This document shows, piece after piece, positions 1 to 8,690 of a DNA stretch of 64,000 nucleotides. The notes beneath the pieces are model-generated. The model was not told the origin of the DNA and ran no database searches. It was given only the letters and a program-made list of their open reading frames with translations. Position numbers and translations under genes: made by a program. Location: assembly GCA_044228795.1 (NCBI GenBank), contig JBGAUE010000006.1, positions 62,001-126,000 of the forward strand, written 5' to 3'. Positions within the stretch are counted from its first letter, which is position 1. The number at the start of each line of letters is the position of its first letter. The stretch is from M0108 sp044228795. Lineage in GTDB: Bacteria; Pseudomonadota; Gammaproteobacteria; Chromatiales; Chromatiaceae.

Positions 1-1
1 A

Positions 2-2473
2 TCTCTGCGTAATCGCGAACGCTACCAGCGGCTGGACGCCTTTCTGGTCCGGCGCGGCCAGGTGATCCGGGTAGCACCGGACAGTATCTGCGGCTTCGTC
101 CATGGCAAGGCTGGCGTTATCCAGCGGGCCGACGGGCGCAAGGTCGGTTTCATCGGCTCGATGAACGAGACCCGCCAGGGCTGGCAGCGCCATTACGAGA
201 TCCTCTGGGAGGATGACTCGCCCGAGGGCGTGGCCTGGATCGAGGCCGAGTTCGAGTACCTCTGGCAGGCCGCCAGGCCCCTGCCGGAGGCGGTGTGCCG
301 CGAGGTCCGGCGGCGCGGCCGGCGCTTTGAGGTTGGCCTGTCCGATATCCAGACCGATGAGATGGTGGCCCCGGCGGCCCTCATCGAATCGCCACTTTAC
401 CGTGAGGGACTGTCTCTCCAACCCTGGCAACAGGGCTTCGTGGGCGAGTGCCTGCGCCATTTCCAGGACCAGGGTCAGGTGCGACTCTTGCTGGCGGATG
501 AGGTGGGCCTGGGCAAGACCCTCTCCCTGGGTTGCGCCGCCCTGACTCTTTGCTTGTTGATGGAGAAGGGGCATCGCCGTCGCAAGCCCATCGTGATCTT
601 CGCCCCGGCCACCCTCTGCGAGCAGTGGCAGACGGAGATGATCGATAAGCTCGGCATCCCCTGTGCCCGCTGGCACTCGGCGCACAAGGTCTGGCTCGAC
701 CCCGAGGAGCGGACGATCTCGCCGGCGGGCCCCGAACACATCGCCCGTTGCCCCCTGCGCATTGGCATCATCTCCACTGGCCTCATGGTCCAGCCCTCCC
801 AGGAGAAGCAGATCCTGATGGGCATCGGTTACGGTCTGGTGATCCTCGACGAGGCCCACAAGGCGCGCACTCGCCAGGGACTGGGTGCGGACGCCGGGGC
901 CCCGAACGGACTGCTGACCTTTATGCTGAATCTGGCGGATCGGGCTGATCATTTGCTGCTGGGCACTGCCACGCCCATCCAAACCCGGGCCGAGGATCTG
1001 TGGGATCTAATGGGGGTGCTGCAGCGGGGCAGCAACGGTTTTGTCCTCGGCAATGCCCTGGCGCCCTGGCACAACCCGGCGCGCGTGTTGCCCATTCTGA
1101 GCGGCCTCCAGCGGGTGGAAAATCCGGACTTTGGTTGGCTTCTGCTGCGCTCACCCCTGCCGACCACGGACTCGACCAACGAGCCCAATGCCCGGCGGCT
1201 GTTCCGCAACCTGCGCGAAGAGTTGGGACTGAGCCCGCGGGAGCATCTGGCCGGGTCGTTGAACGAGTTGCCGGGCGACTTGCGGGACGATCTGGAGATC
1301 GAACTGGAGCGGGTCATTGACGGGGCCAGCTTTTTCCAGCGCGAGAACCCTCTTGTGCGCCATGTCGTCTTGCGTAAGCGGGTGACACTGGAAACGCGCG
1401 GCCTGCTGGACAAGATTGCCGTCAACGTCCACCCCGATGCGGGCTTGATCCAGGACCCGCACCGCTTCAATGCCCTCTTCCAGGACTTGGCGCTGCGCAC
1501 CACGCCCGATTTTGATCGGGCCTATGGGGAGGCCCTGAATTTTGGTGAAGTGCTCACCCGGCGGGGTAAGGTGGGTGGCTTCATGAAGAACCTGATGCAG
1601 CAGCGGGTCTGCTCCAGCGTCATCGCGGGCATCAATACCGCGACTCGCCTGCTGGCCGGCAGGACTGAGACAGCAGAGACCGAGGAGGCCGAGGAGGAAG
1701 TGGCCGTCCAGGACGACGAGGAACGGGCCGCCCTGGAGACCCTGATCCTGACTCTGGAGGGGATGGACGACGACCCTAAGCTGCGGGCCATGCGCTATTA
1801 CCTCGACGAGGAGGGCTGGTTGGCGCTCGGTTGCATCATCTTCAGCCAGTATTACGATACGGCGCGCTGGGTGGCGGACGCCCTGGCCGCCGAGCACCCG
1901 GGCGAGATCATCGGCCTTTATGCCGGAGCTGACAGAAGCCGACTCTACCGCGAAGGTCAGGTAGTTGGTATCGCCCGCGAGGAACTCAAGCGTATGGTTG
2001 CCGACCATGATATCCGCATCATGGTCGCCACCGATGCCGCTTGTGAGGGTCTGAATCTCCAGACCCTGGGGACCCTGATTAACGTTGACCTGCCCTGGAA
2101 CCCGACGCGGCTGGAGCAGCGGATTGGACGCATCAAGCGCTTCGGCCAGGCGCGCCCGGTGGTGGACATGCTGAATCTGGTCCATCAGGGCACGGTGGAC
2201 GAGATCGTCTATGCCCGCCTGTCGGAGCGAATGCACAACCGCTACGATCTCTTCGGTGGCCTGCCCGATACCATCCACGACGACTGGATCGACAATATCG
2301 AGAACCTGGGCGAGCGGATGGACCGCTACATCGAGGAGCGCCGGCAGGCCACCGGCTTTGATTTGCGCTACAACGACAGCATCGAGTCCACGGACAACGC
2401 CTGGCGGGACTGCGCCGGGGTGCTATCCCGGCGGGATTTCGACAACCTCATGCGTCAGGGTTGGGGAGGCTAG
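2..2473 (+). CDS. PLD-like domain / SNF2-family helicase fusion (5' end outside window)
   Basis: The reading frame is open from the left edge, so the true start lies upstream; the GTG at 62 is only an internal candidate. Near the visible N-terminus a phospholipase-D-type half-site is seen: H-x-K (HGKAG) followed by GSMNET. A SNF2/HepA-like helicase follows: DEVGLGKT (Walker A), ILDEAHKAR (motif II), GTATPIQ (motif III), then the C-terminal lobe with ATDAACEGLNLQ and the arginine-finger region QRIGRIKRFGQ. An acidic linker (many E/D, around base 1680-1730) separates the two lobes. The family is ATP-driven nucleic-acid translocases; PLD-SNF2 fusions are known to occur in restriction and phage-defence loci. 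The partners would lie left of this window, so a defence role is inference. The stop overlaps the stop of the convergent deacetylase by 4 bp. Confidence 0.85.
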   Translation, partial: SLRNRERYQRLDAFLVRRGQVIRVAPDSICGFVHGKAGVIQRADGRKVGFIGSMNETRQGWQRHYEILWEDDSPEGVAWIEAEFEYLWQAARPLPEAVCREVRRRGRRFEVGLSDIQTDEMVAPAALIESPLYREGLSLQPWQQGFVGECLRHFQDQGQVRLLLADEVGLGKTLSLGCAALTLCLLMEKGHRRRKPIVIFAPATLCEQWQTEMIDKLGIPCARWHSAHKVWLDPEERTISPAGPEHIARCPLRIGIISTGLMVQPSQEKQILMGIGYGLVILDEAHKARTRQGLGADAGAPNGLLTFMLNLADRADHLLLGTATPIQTRAEDLWDLMGVLQRGSNGFVLGNALAPWHNPARVLPILSGLQRVENPDFGWLLLRSPLPTTDSTNEPNARRLFRNLREELGLSPREHLAGSLNELPGDLRDDLEIELERVIDGASFFQRENPLVRHVVLRKRVTLETRGLLDKIAVNVHPDAGLIQDPHRFNALFQDLALRTTPDFDRAYGEALNFGEVLTRRGKVGGFMKNLMQQRVCSSVIAGINTATRLLAGRTETAETEEAEEEVAVQDDEERAALETLILTLEGMDDDPKLRAMRYYLDEEGWLALGCIIFSQYYDTARWVADALAAEHPGEIIGLYAGADRSRLYREGQVVGIAREELKRMVADHDIRIMVATDAACEGLNLQTLGTLINVDLPWNPTRLEQRIGRIKRFGQARPVVDMLNLVHQGTVDEIVYARLSERMHNRYDLFGGLPDTIHDDWIDNIENLGERMDRYIEERRQATGFDLRYNDSIESTDNAWRDCAGVLSRRDFDNLMRQGWGG

Positions 2474-3399
2474 CCATGACGCCGACATCCGCAGTAGGCG
2501 TTGCCCTCGGCGGGATGCTCGGCCAGCCAGTGTCGGGCAATCTCTTCCCGCCGGCAGATCCACACCCGCTCATGGCCTTGGACGTAATCGAGAAAGCGCG
2601 CCAGCGCCATGGCGCGAGCCGGATGACCGCTGATGCGGCCGTGGAGCCCAACGCTCATCATCTTGGGGTGGGATGCGCCCTCTTGCCAGAGGAGGTCGAA
2701 GGCGTCCTTGAGCAGACGGAAGAAGTCGTCCCCACAGGCAAAACCGTTCGGTAGCAGGTAGCGGGCGTCGTTGTTGACCAGGGTGTAGGGGATCACCAGG
2801 TGGGCGGGCGATCCGGGGAGCCAATAGGGCAGATCGTCGTTATAGGCGTCCGAGCTGTAGAGGAGGCCGCCCTCCTCGCGCAGGAGTCGGCGGCTATGGT
2901 GACTGACGCGCCCCGTGTACCAACCCACCGGGCGTTGGCCGCAGAGCCGATCAATGATTTCAATGGTCAGGCGGATGTGCCGCCGCTCTTCGTCTTCAGG
3001 GATGTTGCGATAGTCCAGCCAGCGGTAGCCATGCCCGGCGACCTCATGCCCGGCCGTGCGCAGGGCGTGGGCGATCTCAGGGTTGAGCTCCAGGGCCTGG
3101 CCGACGGCAAAGGCGGTCAGGGGCAGGCCGCGCGCGCTGAACAGGTCCAGGATGCGCCAGACCCCGGCGCGGGCGCCGTATTCATACATTCCCTCGACGC
3201 TGAGGTCGCGCTCCCCCATGCGCGCGGGACGGCCGGGCAACTCATGGAGATAGGCCTCGGATCGGGAGTCGCCGTTGATAAGGGACGACTCCGCGCCTTC
3301 CTCGATATTGAGCACGAATTGCACCGCGACGCGGGCCTGGCCCGGCCAGCGTGGCTGGGGTGGATGACCGCCATAGCCGACGAGGTTGCGCCCGGACAT
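2470..3399 (-). CDS. Polysaccharide deacetylase family protein (PuuE-like, CE4/NodB fold)
   Basis: The 309-residue protein resembles the PuuE/allantoinase branch of the NodB polysaccharide deacetylases. Its N-terminus has the branch's pattern GYGGHPPQPRWPG, then VQFVLNIEEG where classical deacetylases carry a catalytic Asp pair. EVAGHGYRWLDY around residue 118 matches the metal-binding H-x-x-H region, and a late VGLHGRISGHPAR segment supplies the C-terminal His motif. The family hydrolyses C-N bonds in N-acetyl sugars or cyclic amides; the substrate here cannot be read from sequence. It starts on the last base of the upstream GNAT gene (1-bp overlap), so the two are almost certainly co-transcribed and translationally coupled. 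No purine-degradation genes are visible nearby, so a ureide role is unsupported. Confidence 0.85.
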   Translation of the reverse strand: MSGRNLVGYGGHPPQPRWPGQARVAVQFVLNIEEGAESSLINGDSRSEAYLHELPGRPARMGERDLSVEGMYEYGARAGVWRILDLFSARGLPLTAFAVGQALELNPEIAHALRTAGHEVAGHGYRWLDYRNIPEDEERRHIRLTIEIIDRLCGQRPVGWYTGRVSHHSRRLLREEGGLLYSSDAYNDDLPYWLPGSPAHLVIPYTLVNNDARYLLPNGFACGDDFFRLLKDAFDLLWQEGASHPKMMSVGLHGRISGHPARAMALARFLDYVQGHERVWICRREEIARHWLAEHPAEGNAYCGCRRHG

Positions 3400-4271
3400 C
3401 AGCCCAGTTCGAAGGTCGTGACGCCGAAGATGCGCGAATGAGTGAGTTCGGGAAATGGGCCCAGATACATGCGGGCGCAGCCGAAGACCTCGACCATGTG
3501 CTGTTGGCGCACCAGATCCAGGGCGGCGGGATTATTTTCCGGGGTGTCGAGGAAGAGGGGTCCGCCGGCGGCAAACCCGGCCAGGTGCGTATAGAGGGCC
3601 TGAGCGGCCAACGCATCGTCGGCGAACAAGGGGCCGATCTTGCAGCCTTCGCCACAGCGGCGGATCACGCCATAGCCGCTCAGTTGCCCAGCGCGGAGGC
3701 AGCCGAGGGCGAGGGCATCGGCTTGATTGATCCACCCGGCCAGGAAGGTGGGGCGGGGGGCGGGGAAGCAGGTGCGGTCGTAAGCCAGGATCTGATCAAA
3801 AGGCAGGTTGGCTAAGGGGACCATCTCGGCGTCGCCAAGCGGCGGGGTTGGGAAATGGTTCGGTATCTCGGCGCGAAACCGGATGTCCCGATGAGAGAAG
3901 ACGAAGCCGCCCTTGGCATAGTAGTTCTGCATGGCGAAGACGCCGTCCATGCCAATAGTCGCCCCCGGGTGAAGCCGGGCGAGCAGGCGTTCGCGGCGGG
4001 CGTGCCAGAGGCTATTGCCTAGACCCTGCCCGCGAAACTCGGGCCGGATGATGAAGAAACCCATGAAGCCGAATGCACCCTGGTAAGAGGTGATAGCGCC
4101 ACCCCCAATCAAGGCACCGCCGAGGTCCGCCGCGATGAAGGCATCGGGGTCGGTGGCCCAAAACAGCTCGGCATCATGCCGGCCGGGATTCCAACCCTCG
4201 CGGGCGGCCCAGTTGACGAGTTCGTCCACCTCGGGACGGGTCATGTTGCGTATCACCAGCTCTTGGGTCAT
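3399..4271 (-). CDS. GNAT family N-acetyltransferase
   Basis: The N-terminal half (residues about 5-140) is a GNAT fold: the acetyl-CoA pyrophosphate loop is seen as RGQGLGNSLW, preceded by the strand GFFIIRPEF. The C-terminal half resembles the second domain found in YitH-type acetyltransferases, possibly a ligand-binding module. I chose the ATG at 4271 (MTQELV...) over the TTG at 4301, because the conserved fold begins directly after it and a weak AAGAG lies upstream. It overlaps the deacetylase start by one base, giving a two-gene operon whose joint substrate (perhaps an amino sugar or amine) is a guess. It is divergent from the lemA-like gene. Confidence 0.82.
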   Translation of the reverse strand: MTQELVIRNMTRPEVDELVNWAAREGWNPGRHDAELFWATDPDAFIAADLGGALIGGGAITSYQGAFGFMGFFIIRPEFRGQGLGNSLWHARRERLLARLHPGATIGMDGVFAMQNYYAKGGFVFSHRDIRFRAEIPNHFPTPPLGDAEMVPLANLPFDQILAYDRTCFPAPRPTFLAGWINQADALALGCLRAGQLSGYGVIRRCGEGCKIGPLFADDALAAQALYTHLAGFAAGGPLFLDTPENNPAALDLVRQQHMVEVFGCARMYLGPFPELTHSRIFGVTTFELG

Positions 4272-4485
4272 TGGCAGGCTCTTAGGGGTGGGTCTGGGCA
4301 AAGGCTAAGGGTGCGTCGGATGGCCGTCAAGGCCGACCGAGCCGCCGACATCATCCCAATCGCGGGCTTGCCTTGCTGAGTCTCAGCCATTACCCAACCA
4401 GGGCCTGATCCGTTAAACCCAGAAAAAAGTTGGCTTCCGCGCCGTGCGGGTCATAATTCAGGCTATACATCCGCTGGAGGAACCC

Positions 4486-5082
4486 ATGGACATCTCGACG
4501 GCCGTCATTCTTGCGCTCGCCTTGCTGGGCCTGTTCTACATCGTTGCTATCTATAATCGGCTGGTGGCGTTGCGAAATCGCTTTCGTAACGCCTTTGCCC
4601 AGATCGAGGTGCAGCTCAAGCGACGTCATGATTTGATTCCCAATCTGGTAGAGATCGCCAAACGCTATCTGGAGCATGAGCGTGAGACCCTGGAGGCGGT
4701 GGTCGCGGCACGCCAGGGGGCGGTGACGGGACTGGCGCGGGCGGCGGCTAACCCTGCAAACGCGGAGGCCATTACCGGGCTTGGCCAGGCGGAGGGAGCG
4801 CTGACGGGGGCCCTTGGGCGGTTGAATCTTGTCGTGGAGGCCTATCCGAACCTCAAGGCCGATGCCAACATGCGGCAATTGCACGAGGAGCTGGCGAGCA
4901 CGGAAAACAAGGTGGCCTTCGCCCGGCAGTCCTTTAACGATGAGGTGATGGCCTACAACACCTATCGTCAGTCCTTCCCCCAACACCTGCTGGCTGGCCT
5001 GTTCGGTCACGGCCAGGAAGCGCGCTGGCTGGAATTCGCCGACAGCGCCGCTATCCAGCAAGCGCCTCAGGTCCGCTTTTAA
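4486..5082 (+). CDS. LemA family membrane-anchored protein
   Basis: This is a 198-residue LemA-type protein. One N-terminal membrane helix (about residues 4-22) is followed by YNRLVALRNRFRNAFAQIEVQ and by KRRHDLIPNLVEIAKRYLEHE, the family signature, then a helical-bundle body ending in AYNTYRQSFP. LemA proteins have an extracytoplasmic N-tail and a cytoplasmic coiled region; their biochemical role is poorly defined. The ATG at 4486 is preceded by GGAGG at 4476-4480, which decides the start over the upstream in-frame GTG at 4444. It lies 12 bases upstream of an M48 metalloprotease, a pairing common in proteobacteria, so they likely act together at the envelope. Confidence 0.92.
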   Translation: MDISTAVILALALLGLFYIVAIYNRLVALRNRFRNAFAQIEVQLKRRHDLIPNLVEIAKRYLEHERETLEAVVAARQGAVTGLARAAANPANAEAITGLGQAEGALTGALGRLNLVVEAYPNLKADANMRQLHEELASTENKVAFARQSFNDEVMAYNTYRQSFPQHLLAGLFGHGQEARWLEFADSAAIQQAPQVRF

Positions 5083-5094
5083 TCGTCACGGGTC

Positions 5095-7059
5095 ATGGAT
5101 TTCTTTGGCGCCCAGGACAAAGCCCGGCGGCGCGCGGTCTGGCTGGTACTGCTGTTCGCCCTGGGGGCCACCAGCTTGGTGGCCCTCACCAGTCTCCTAC
5201 TGATGTTTATCCTGAGCCTGTTCTGGACGATATCCCCGGCTCATCCGACAGGTTCCTTAACGCATTTCGATTGGCGCACCTTCTTCGGCTTTGCGGCCCT
5301 GGTCACGGTCGTTATCGTCGCCGGCAGTCTCTATAAAATCGTGGTTCTGTCCCGGGGGGGCGCCGCGGTGGCGGAGGCCTTGGGCGGTCGCCTGATCGCC
5401 CCGGATACGGATGATCCCGAAGCACGCCGGGTACTGAATCTGGTCGAGGAGATGGCGATCGCCTCGGGGACCGTGGTACCCAGTCTCTATGTGCTTGAGG
5501 AGGAGGCGGGGATCAACGCCTTTGCGGCGGGTCTCACCCCCACCAATGCCGTTATTGGGGTGACTCAGGGGGCGGTGGAGGGCTTAACCCGGGATCAACT
5601 ACAAGGGGTCATAGCCCACGAGTTCAGCCATATCCTTAACGGCGACATGCGGTTGAATATCCGTCTGGCGGGATTTCTACACGGAATTCTGCTCATTGGT
5701 CTGATCGGGCGGGGGCTGGTCCAGGCCGGTGGGCATGGCGCGGGCCGACGGGGGCGTGACAGCTTTGCCTTCATCCTGGTGGGGGCGGGGCTCGTGGCCA
5801 CAGGCTCTTTTGGCACCCTCTTCGCGAATCTCATCAAGGCTGCGGTGAGTAGGCAGCGCGAGTTTTTGGCGGATGCCGCTGCTGTCCAGTTCACCCGTAA
5901 TCCCCAAGGCATTGCTGGGGCATTGAAACGTATCGGGGCGGCAGGTATCCAGGGCCTGCTTGTCCATCCCCGCGCCCCGGAGATGAGCCATGCCTATTTT
6001 ACCCAGGGGGTTAGCTCCTTTCTGGGACGACTGGCCGCCACCCATCCGCCTCTGGAAACGCGCATCCGTCGCCTCGACCCGCTTTGGAACGGGCGCTTCG
6101 TGGAGGCCCTGGGGGCTAATGAGCCGCCAGGGAGTGGGAAGGCGCAGGCCACGTCCCCGGCCTCGGGTCTCGCGAGTCCCACGGGGGCCAGTCTGGCGGC
6201 CGGTGCGGGGACTGGTCTTGCCCAGGCTACCCAGGCGGCCATCGATCAGATAGGTCGGCCCGACGAGACCCATTTGCATTACGCCCAAACCCTGATCGGT
6301 GAGTTGCATCCCGCCTTGCGATGGGCTGCCCGCGAACCCTATGGCGCCCAAGCCTTGATCTTCGCGTTGCTTTTGGATCGCGATGCCGGTATCCACCAGC
6401 GCCAGATCGCCCATCTGGAAACGAGTGCCGAAGTGGGCCTGAGTGCCGAGACCGAGCGTCTCTTTCCCGCCGTTCTCGCGACCCGGCGCGAGCATCGCTT
6501 GCCTCTGATGGACCTGTCCCTGCCGGCCCTGCGCCAGCTCTCCGCGCCGCAAGCCCAGGGCTTTAGGGCGGCACTGGAGGCTTTGATTGCCGCCGACGGG
6601 CGGGTCAGGCTATTCGAGTGGTGCCTGTCCCGCATACTGCTCTCCGGAATGGCGCAGGGCTACGGCAATAGCCAGCAAGGCGGGGCGGGGCGAGCCGAAT
6701 GCGCCGACCTCCCCGGAGATTGCGCCCTGATCCTGTCGCTACTGGCCCGGATTCAGGACAATGGCGATGCCGTCCGGCTGGCCTCAACCGCCGCCCGCCA
6801 GGCCATCGGTCTTGCCGTATCCCTACCCTTGGAGGAAAAGGCGTCTGTGGACCACCGCGCCCTCGATCAGGCCTTGGAGCGATTGGCGGCGCTCAAGCCC
6901 CAGGCCAAGCATCAATTGTTGCAAGCCTGCGCGGCCGCCATTCTGGCGGATGAGAAGGTCGCGCCGGCGGAGTTGGAGGTGCTGCGGGCCATCGGGGCTG
7001 TTTTGGACTGTCCCATACCGCCGCTGCAACTTCGTGGGTCGATGCCAATACCCGGCTGA
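5095..7059 (+). CDS. M48 family membrane metalloprotease with long C-terminal extension
   Basis: This is a 654-residue HtpX-like zinc protease. Two hydrophobic segments lie near residues 15-45 and 65-85. The catalytic helix HEFSHILNGD sits near residue 175, and the third zinc-ligand region REFLADAAAV follows two further membrane segments. The peptidase part ends near residue 340; the remaining 300 or so residues are Ala/Gly-rich then helical, with a final segment (AACAAAILADEKVAPAELEV) that resembles a TerB-like acidic helical module. Such tails are seen on M48 proteins paired with LemA. The role is probably membrane-protein quality control; the tail's role is unknown. No clear Shine-Dalgarno precedes the ATG, so translational coupling to lemA is likely. 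Confidence 0.88.
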   Translation: MDFFGAQDKARRRAVWLVLLFALGATSLVALTSLLLMFILSLFWTISPAHPTGSLTHFDWRTFFGFAALVTVVIVAGSLYKIVVLSRGGAAVAEALGGRLIAPDTDDPEARRVLNLVEEMAIASGTVVPSLYVLEEEAGINAFAAGLTPTNAVIGVTQGAVEGLTRDQLQGVIAHEFSHILNGDMRLNIRLAGFLHGILLIGLIGRGLVQAGGHGAGRRGRDSFAFILVGAGLVATGSFGTLFANLIKAAVSRQREFLADAAAVQFTRNPQGIAGALKRIGAAGIQGLLVHPRAPEMSHAYFTQGVSSFLGRLAATHPPLETRIRRLDPLWNGRFVEALGANEPPGSGKAQATSPASGLASPTGASLAAGAGTGLAQATQAAIDQIGRPDETHLHYAQTLIGELHPALRWAAREPYGAQALIFALLLDRDAGIHQRQIAHLETSAEVGLSAETERLFPAVLATRREHRLPLMDLSLPALRQLSAPQAQGFRAALEALIAADGRVRLFEWCLSRILLSGMAQGYGNSQQGGAGRAECADLPGDCALILSLLARIQDNGDAVRLASTAARQAIGLAVSLPLEEKASVDHRALDQALERLAALKPQAKHQLLQACAAAILADEKVAPAELEVLRAIGAVLDCPIPPLQLRGSMPIPG

Positions 7060-7162
7060 TTGCAAACCAGAGGGCATTCGGCGGGATTTTCTTTCTGGAT
7101 AACAGAGTGTAGCGGCCACCGGATCACATTTAATGGCAAAATTCCTGAAGGGAGGTCAACCG

Positions 7163-7681
7163 ATGAAGTTGCTTGCGTTATTGACCCTTGGCCTTTTTCT
7201 GTCGCTTTGCCTCCTGGGCGGCTGTGGCACGACGCGGGAAGTACAATATACGGGTCCTCAGGCCGACGGCTGGGATCATAAGCCCGTGGATTTCAAAACA
7301 GTGGTTATCGCCGTTAAATCGGAAGTCCCGGAGACCGAGGAGGCCAAAAAACAGCTCATCTTCGCCCTGGAGGTCGAATTTCGCTATAAAAAGAAATCAG
7401 TCGTCAAGTCCGGGGGTGATATAGAGGTCACCGTAGTTATTCAATCCCTGAATGACGTACCGCGCGAAAGCCGGGTTTGGCTTGGGAGTCTGGCGGGCAG
7501 CGCGACATTGCACGCGGATGTAAGAATCAAAGGGAAAACAATAAAACCATTTTCATTTGCCGTTGAAACGATTTCACGCGGCGCCGAAACCACGGATGAT
7601 TTTTTGACCGGGAAGGGCGGCAGTACTCAGGATATGCTGGAGCGAACCGCGGAACTTATTGTTGCAGAACTTATCCCCTAG
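7163..7681 (+). CDS. Putative lipoprotein (DUF4410-like)
   Basis: The 172-residue product starts with a lipoprotein signal: MKLL, a hydrophobic core, and lipobox LLGGCG with Cys near residue 20. The mature part alternates charged and beta-prone stretches and resembles DUF4410-type lipoproteins (VIQSLNDVPRESRVWLGSLAG), a group of unknown function. The ATG at 7163 is chosen because GGGAGG lies 7-8 bases upstream; the in-frame ATG at 7133 lacks one and would bury the signal peptide. A/T content rises here relative to its neighbours. It stands alone between the protease and a 431-base gene-free stretch. Confidence 0.75.
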   Translation: MKLLALLTLGLFLSLCLLGGCGTTREVQYTGPQADGWDHKPVDFKTVVIAVKSEVPETEEAKKQLIFALEVEFRYKKKSVVKSGGDIEVTVVIQSLNDVPRESRVWLGSLAGSATLHADVRIKGKTIKPFSFAVETISRGAETTDDFLTGKGGSTQDMLERTAELIVAELIP

Positions 7682-8112
7682 CCAGGCAAATTTTTGAAAA
7701 ATGATTCCTGGAGGTGCTTTTCACTTTCCTCACTTTTTGCGCTCAGCTTCAAATTCGGCAAGGTTATAATCGAATTGTCGCAAGTTTGTTTATTGCGCGA
7801 CGCCGGTTCGTCGGGGAGGGATGTGTCCATTACCACTGATGTCAAACCCCTTTGGGTAGGGCCTGGCCGTTGGAGATTTGGGTCTAGGGTGTGAAGATTT
7901 ATCGTCTTAGCCCGATTTTGGGGGGCGAATCAAGACAAGTCATATTTAAGAATATTCTAATTATTACCCATGCCTGTTGACATTTTCAGTTAAAAATGGA
8001 ATGTTACCATGAGGGGTGGTAGTTATATCACTCTGGGGCTTGCCTGGAAGGATTGAGTCAGGGAACGCCACCCCAGCATCGATAATTACTACGAGATTGG
8101 TGAGGAAGACTC
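7682..8112. other. AT-rich intergenic region with possible promoter upstream of the hemerythrin-like gene
   Basis: This 431-base stretch has no convincing gene; a 66-codon plus-strand frame at 7694-7894 lacks a ribosome site and family features. It is clearly richer in A/T than its surroundings. It holds a perfect TTGACA at 7977-7982 with a poor -10 candidate (ATGTTA, 8001-8006, 18-base spacer) and a short palindrome AGAATATTCT at 7949-7958. These might serve the gene at 8113. No terminator was recognised after the lipoprotein gene. Confidence 0.4.
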
Positions 8113-8577
8113 ATGTATGACATAGCGCATTTCCGCAAAAGCCAGGAAGAATTGCTGAAAATGATCGAGGATTTACAGTCCTTGATGGCCACCGATATGT
8201 TCGAAATGAGCCAGAACGCCATGAGCGCTTATCAGGTTCTCTGCGATCTGGGCTTCAAGATTAATGCGCACCTTGGGGAGGCGGACCGCTATGTTTATCC
8301 CTATCTTCTCATTCATGATGACCCCAAAGTGCAGTCCCTCGCTTGGGGTTTCATCAACGGCGAAAATCCACTACGGCAGACCTTCGCTGACTACTACCTC
8401 AAGTGGCTGAGTAATTTTCACTTCATCTTCCCTCAAGACTTCATTAACGACAGCCAGGAAATTTTCAATATGATCACAGAACGTATTGATCGTGAAAATA
8501 GGGAGTTACTGCCCTGGCTGGCCGAGATTGGCATTAACCATCGCTCCCGCGTCCAGGATCCACCGGCGGGGCTCTAG
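8113..8577 (+). CDS. Hemerythrin-like (HHE-type) small helical protein
   Basis: The 154-residue, predicted all-helical protein has features of hemerythrin HHE domains: an early His in HFRKSQEELL and the pattern HLGEADRYVYPYL near residues 53-65, which matches H-x3-E...YPxL. The second copy of the pattern, ITERIDRENRELLPWL, has Arg where the iron-ligand His would be expected. If the assignment is right, the di-iron site is atypical or incomplete. Hemerythrin-like proteins bind O2 or NO or help repair iron centres. It stands 113 bases before the ferredoxin-NADP reductase gene on the same strand; GAGGAAG lies a few bases before the ATG. It could instead be an unrelated helical bundle. Confidence 0.55.
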   Translation: MYDIAHFRKSQEELLKMIEDLQSLMATDMFEMSQNAMSAYQVLCDLGFKINAHLGEADRYVYPYLLIHDDPKVQSLAWGFINGENPLRQTFADYYLKWLSNFHFIFPQDFINDSQEIFNMITERIDRENRELLPWLAEIGINHRSRVQDPPAGL

Positions 8578-8690
8578 ACCGATCGTCACCCGGGGTTTCT
8601 ACAGCGGCAATGGCACTGATCAGTGCTTCACCGGTTTTGCTGATTACCCCCGCGTGGCGTGTGACCCTCTCCCTCCGATGAAGGGTCTCC

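Noticed and set aside
1151..2278. 375-codon minus-strand open frame
   Set aside because: It lies wholly inside the SNF2 helicase gene on the other strand, has no family features, and is a typical high-GC shadow.
7694..7894. 66-codon plus-strand frame after the lipoprotein
   Set aside because: No ribosome site, no recognisable motif, AT-rich non-coding look.
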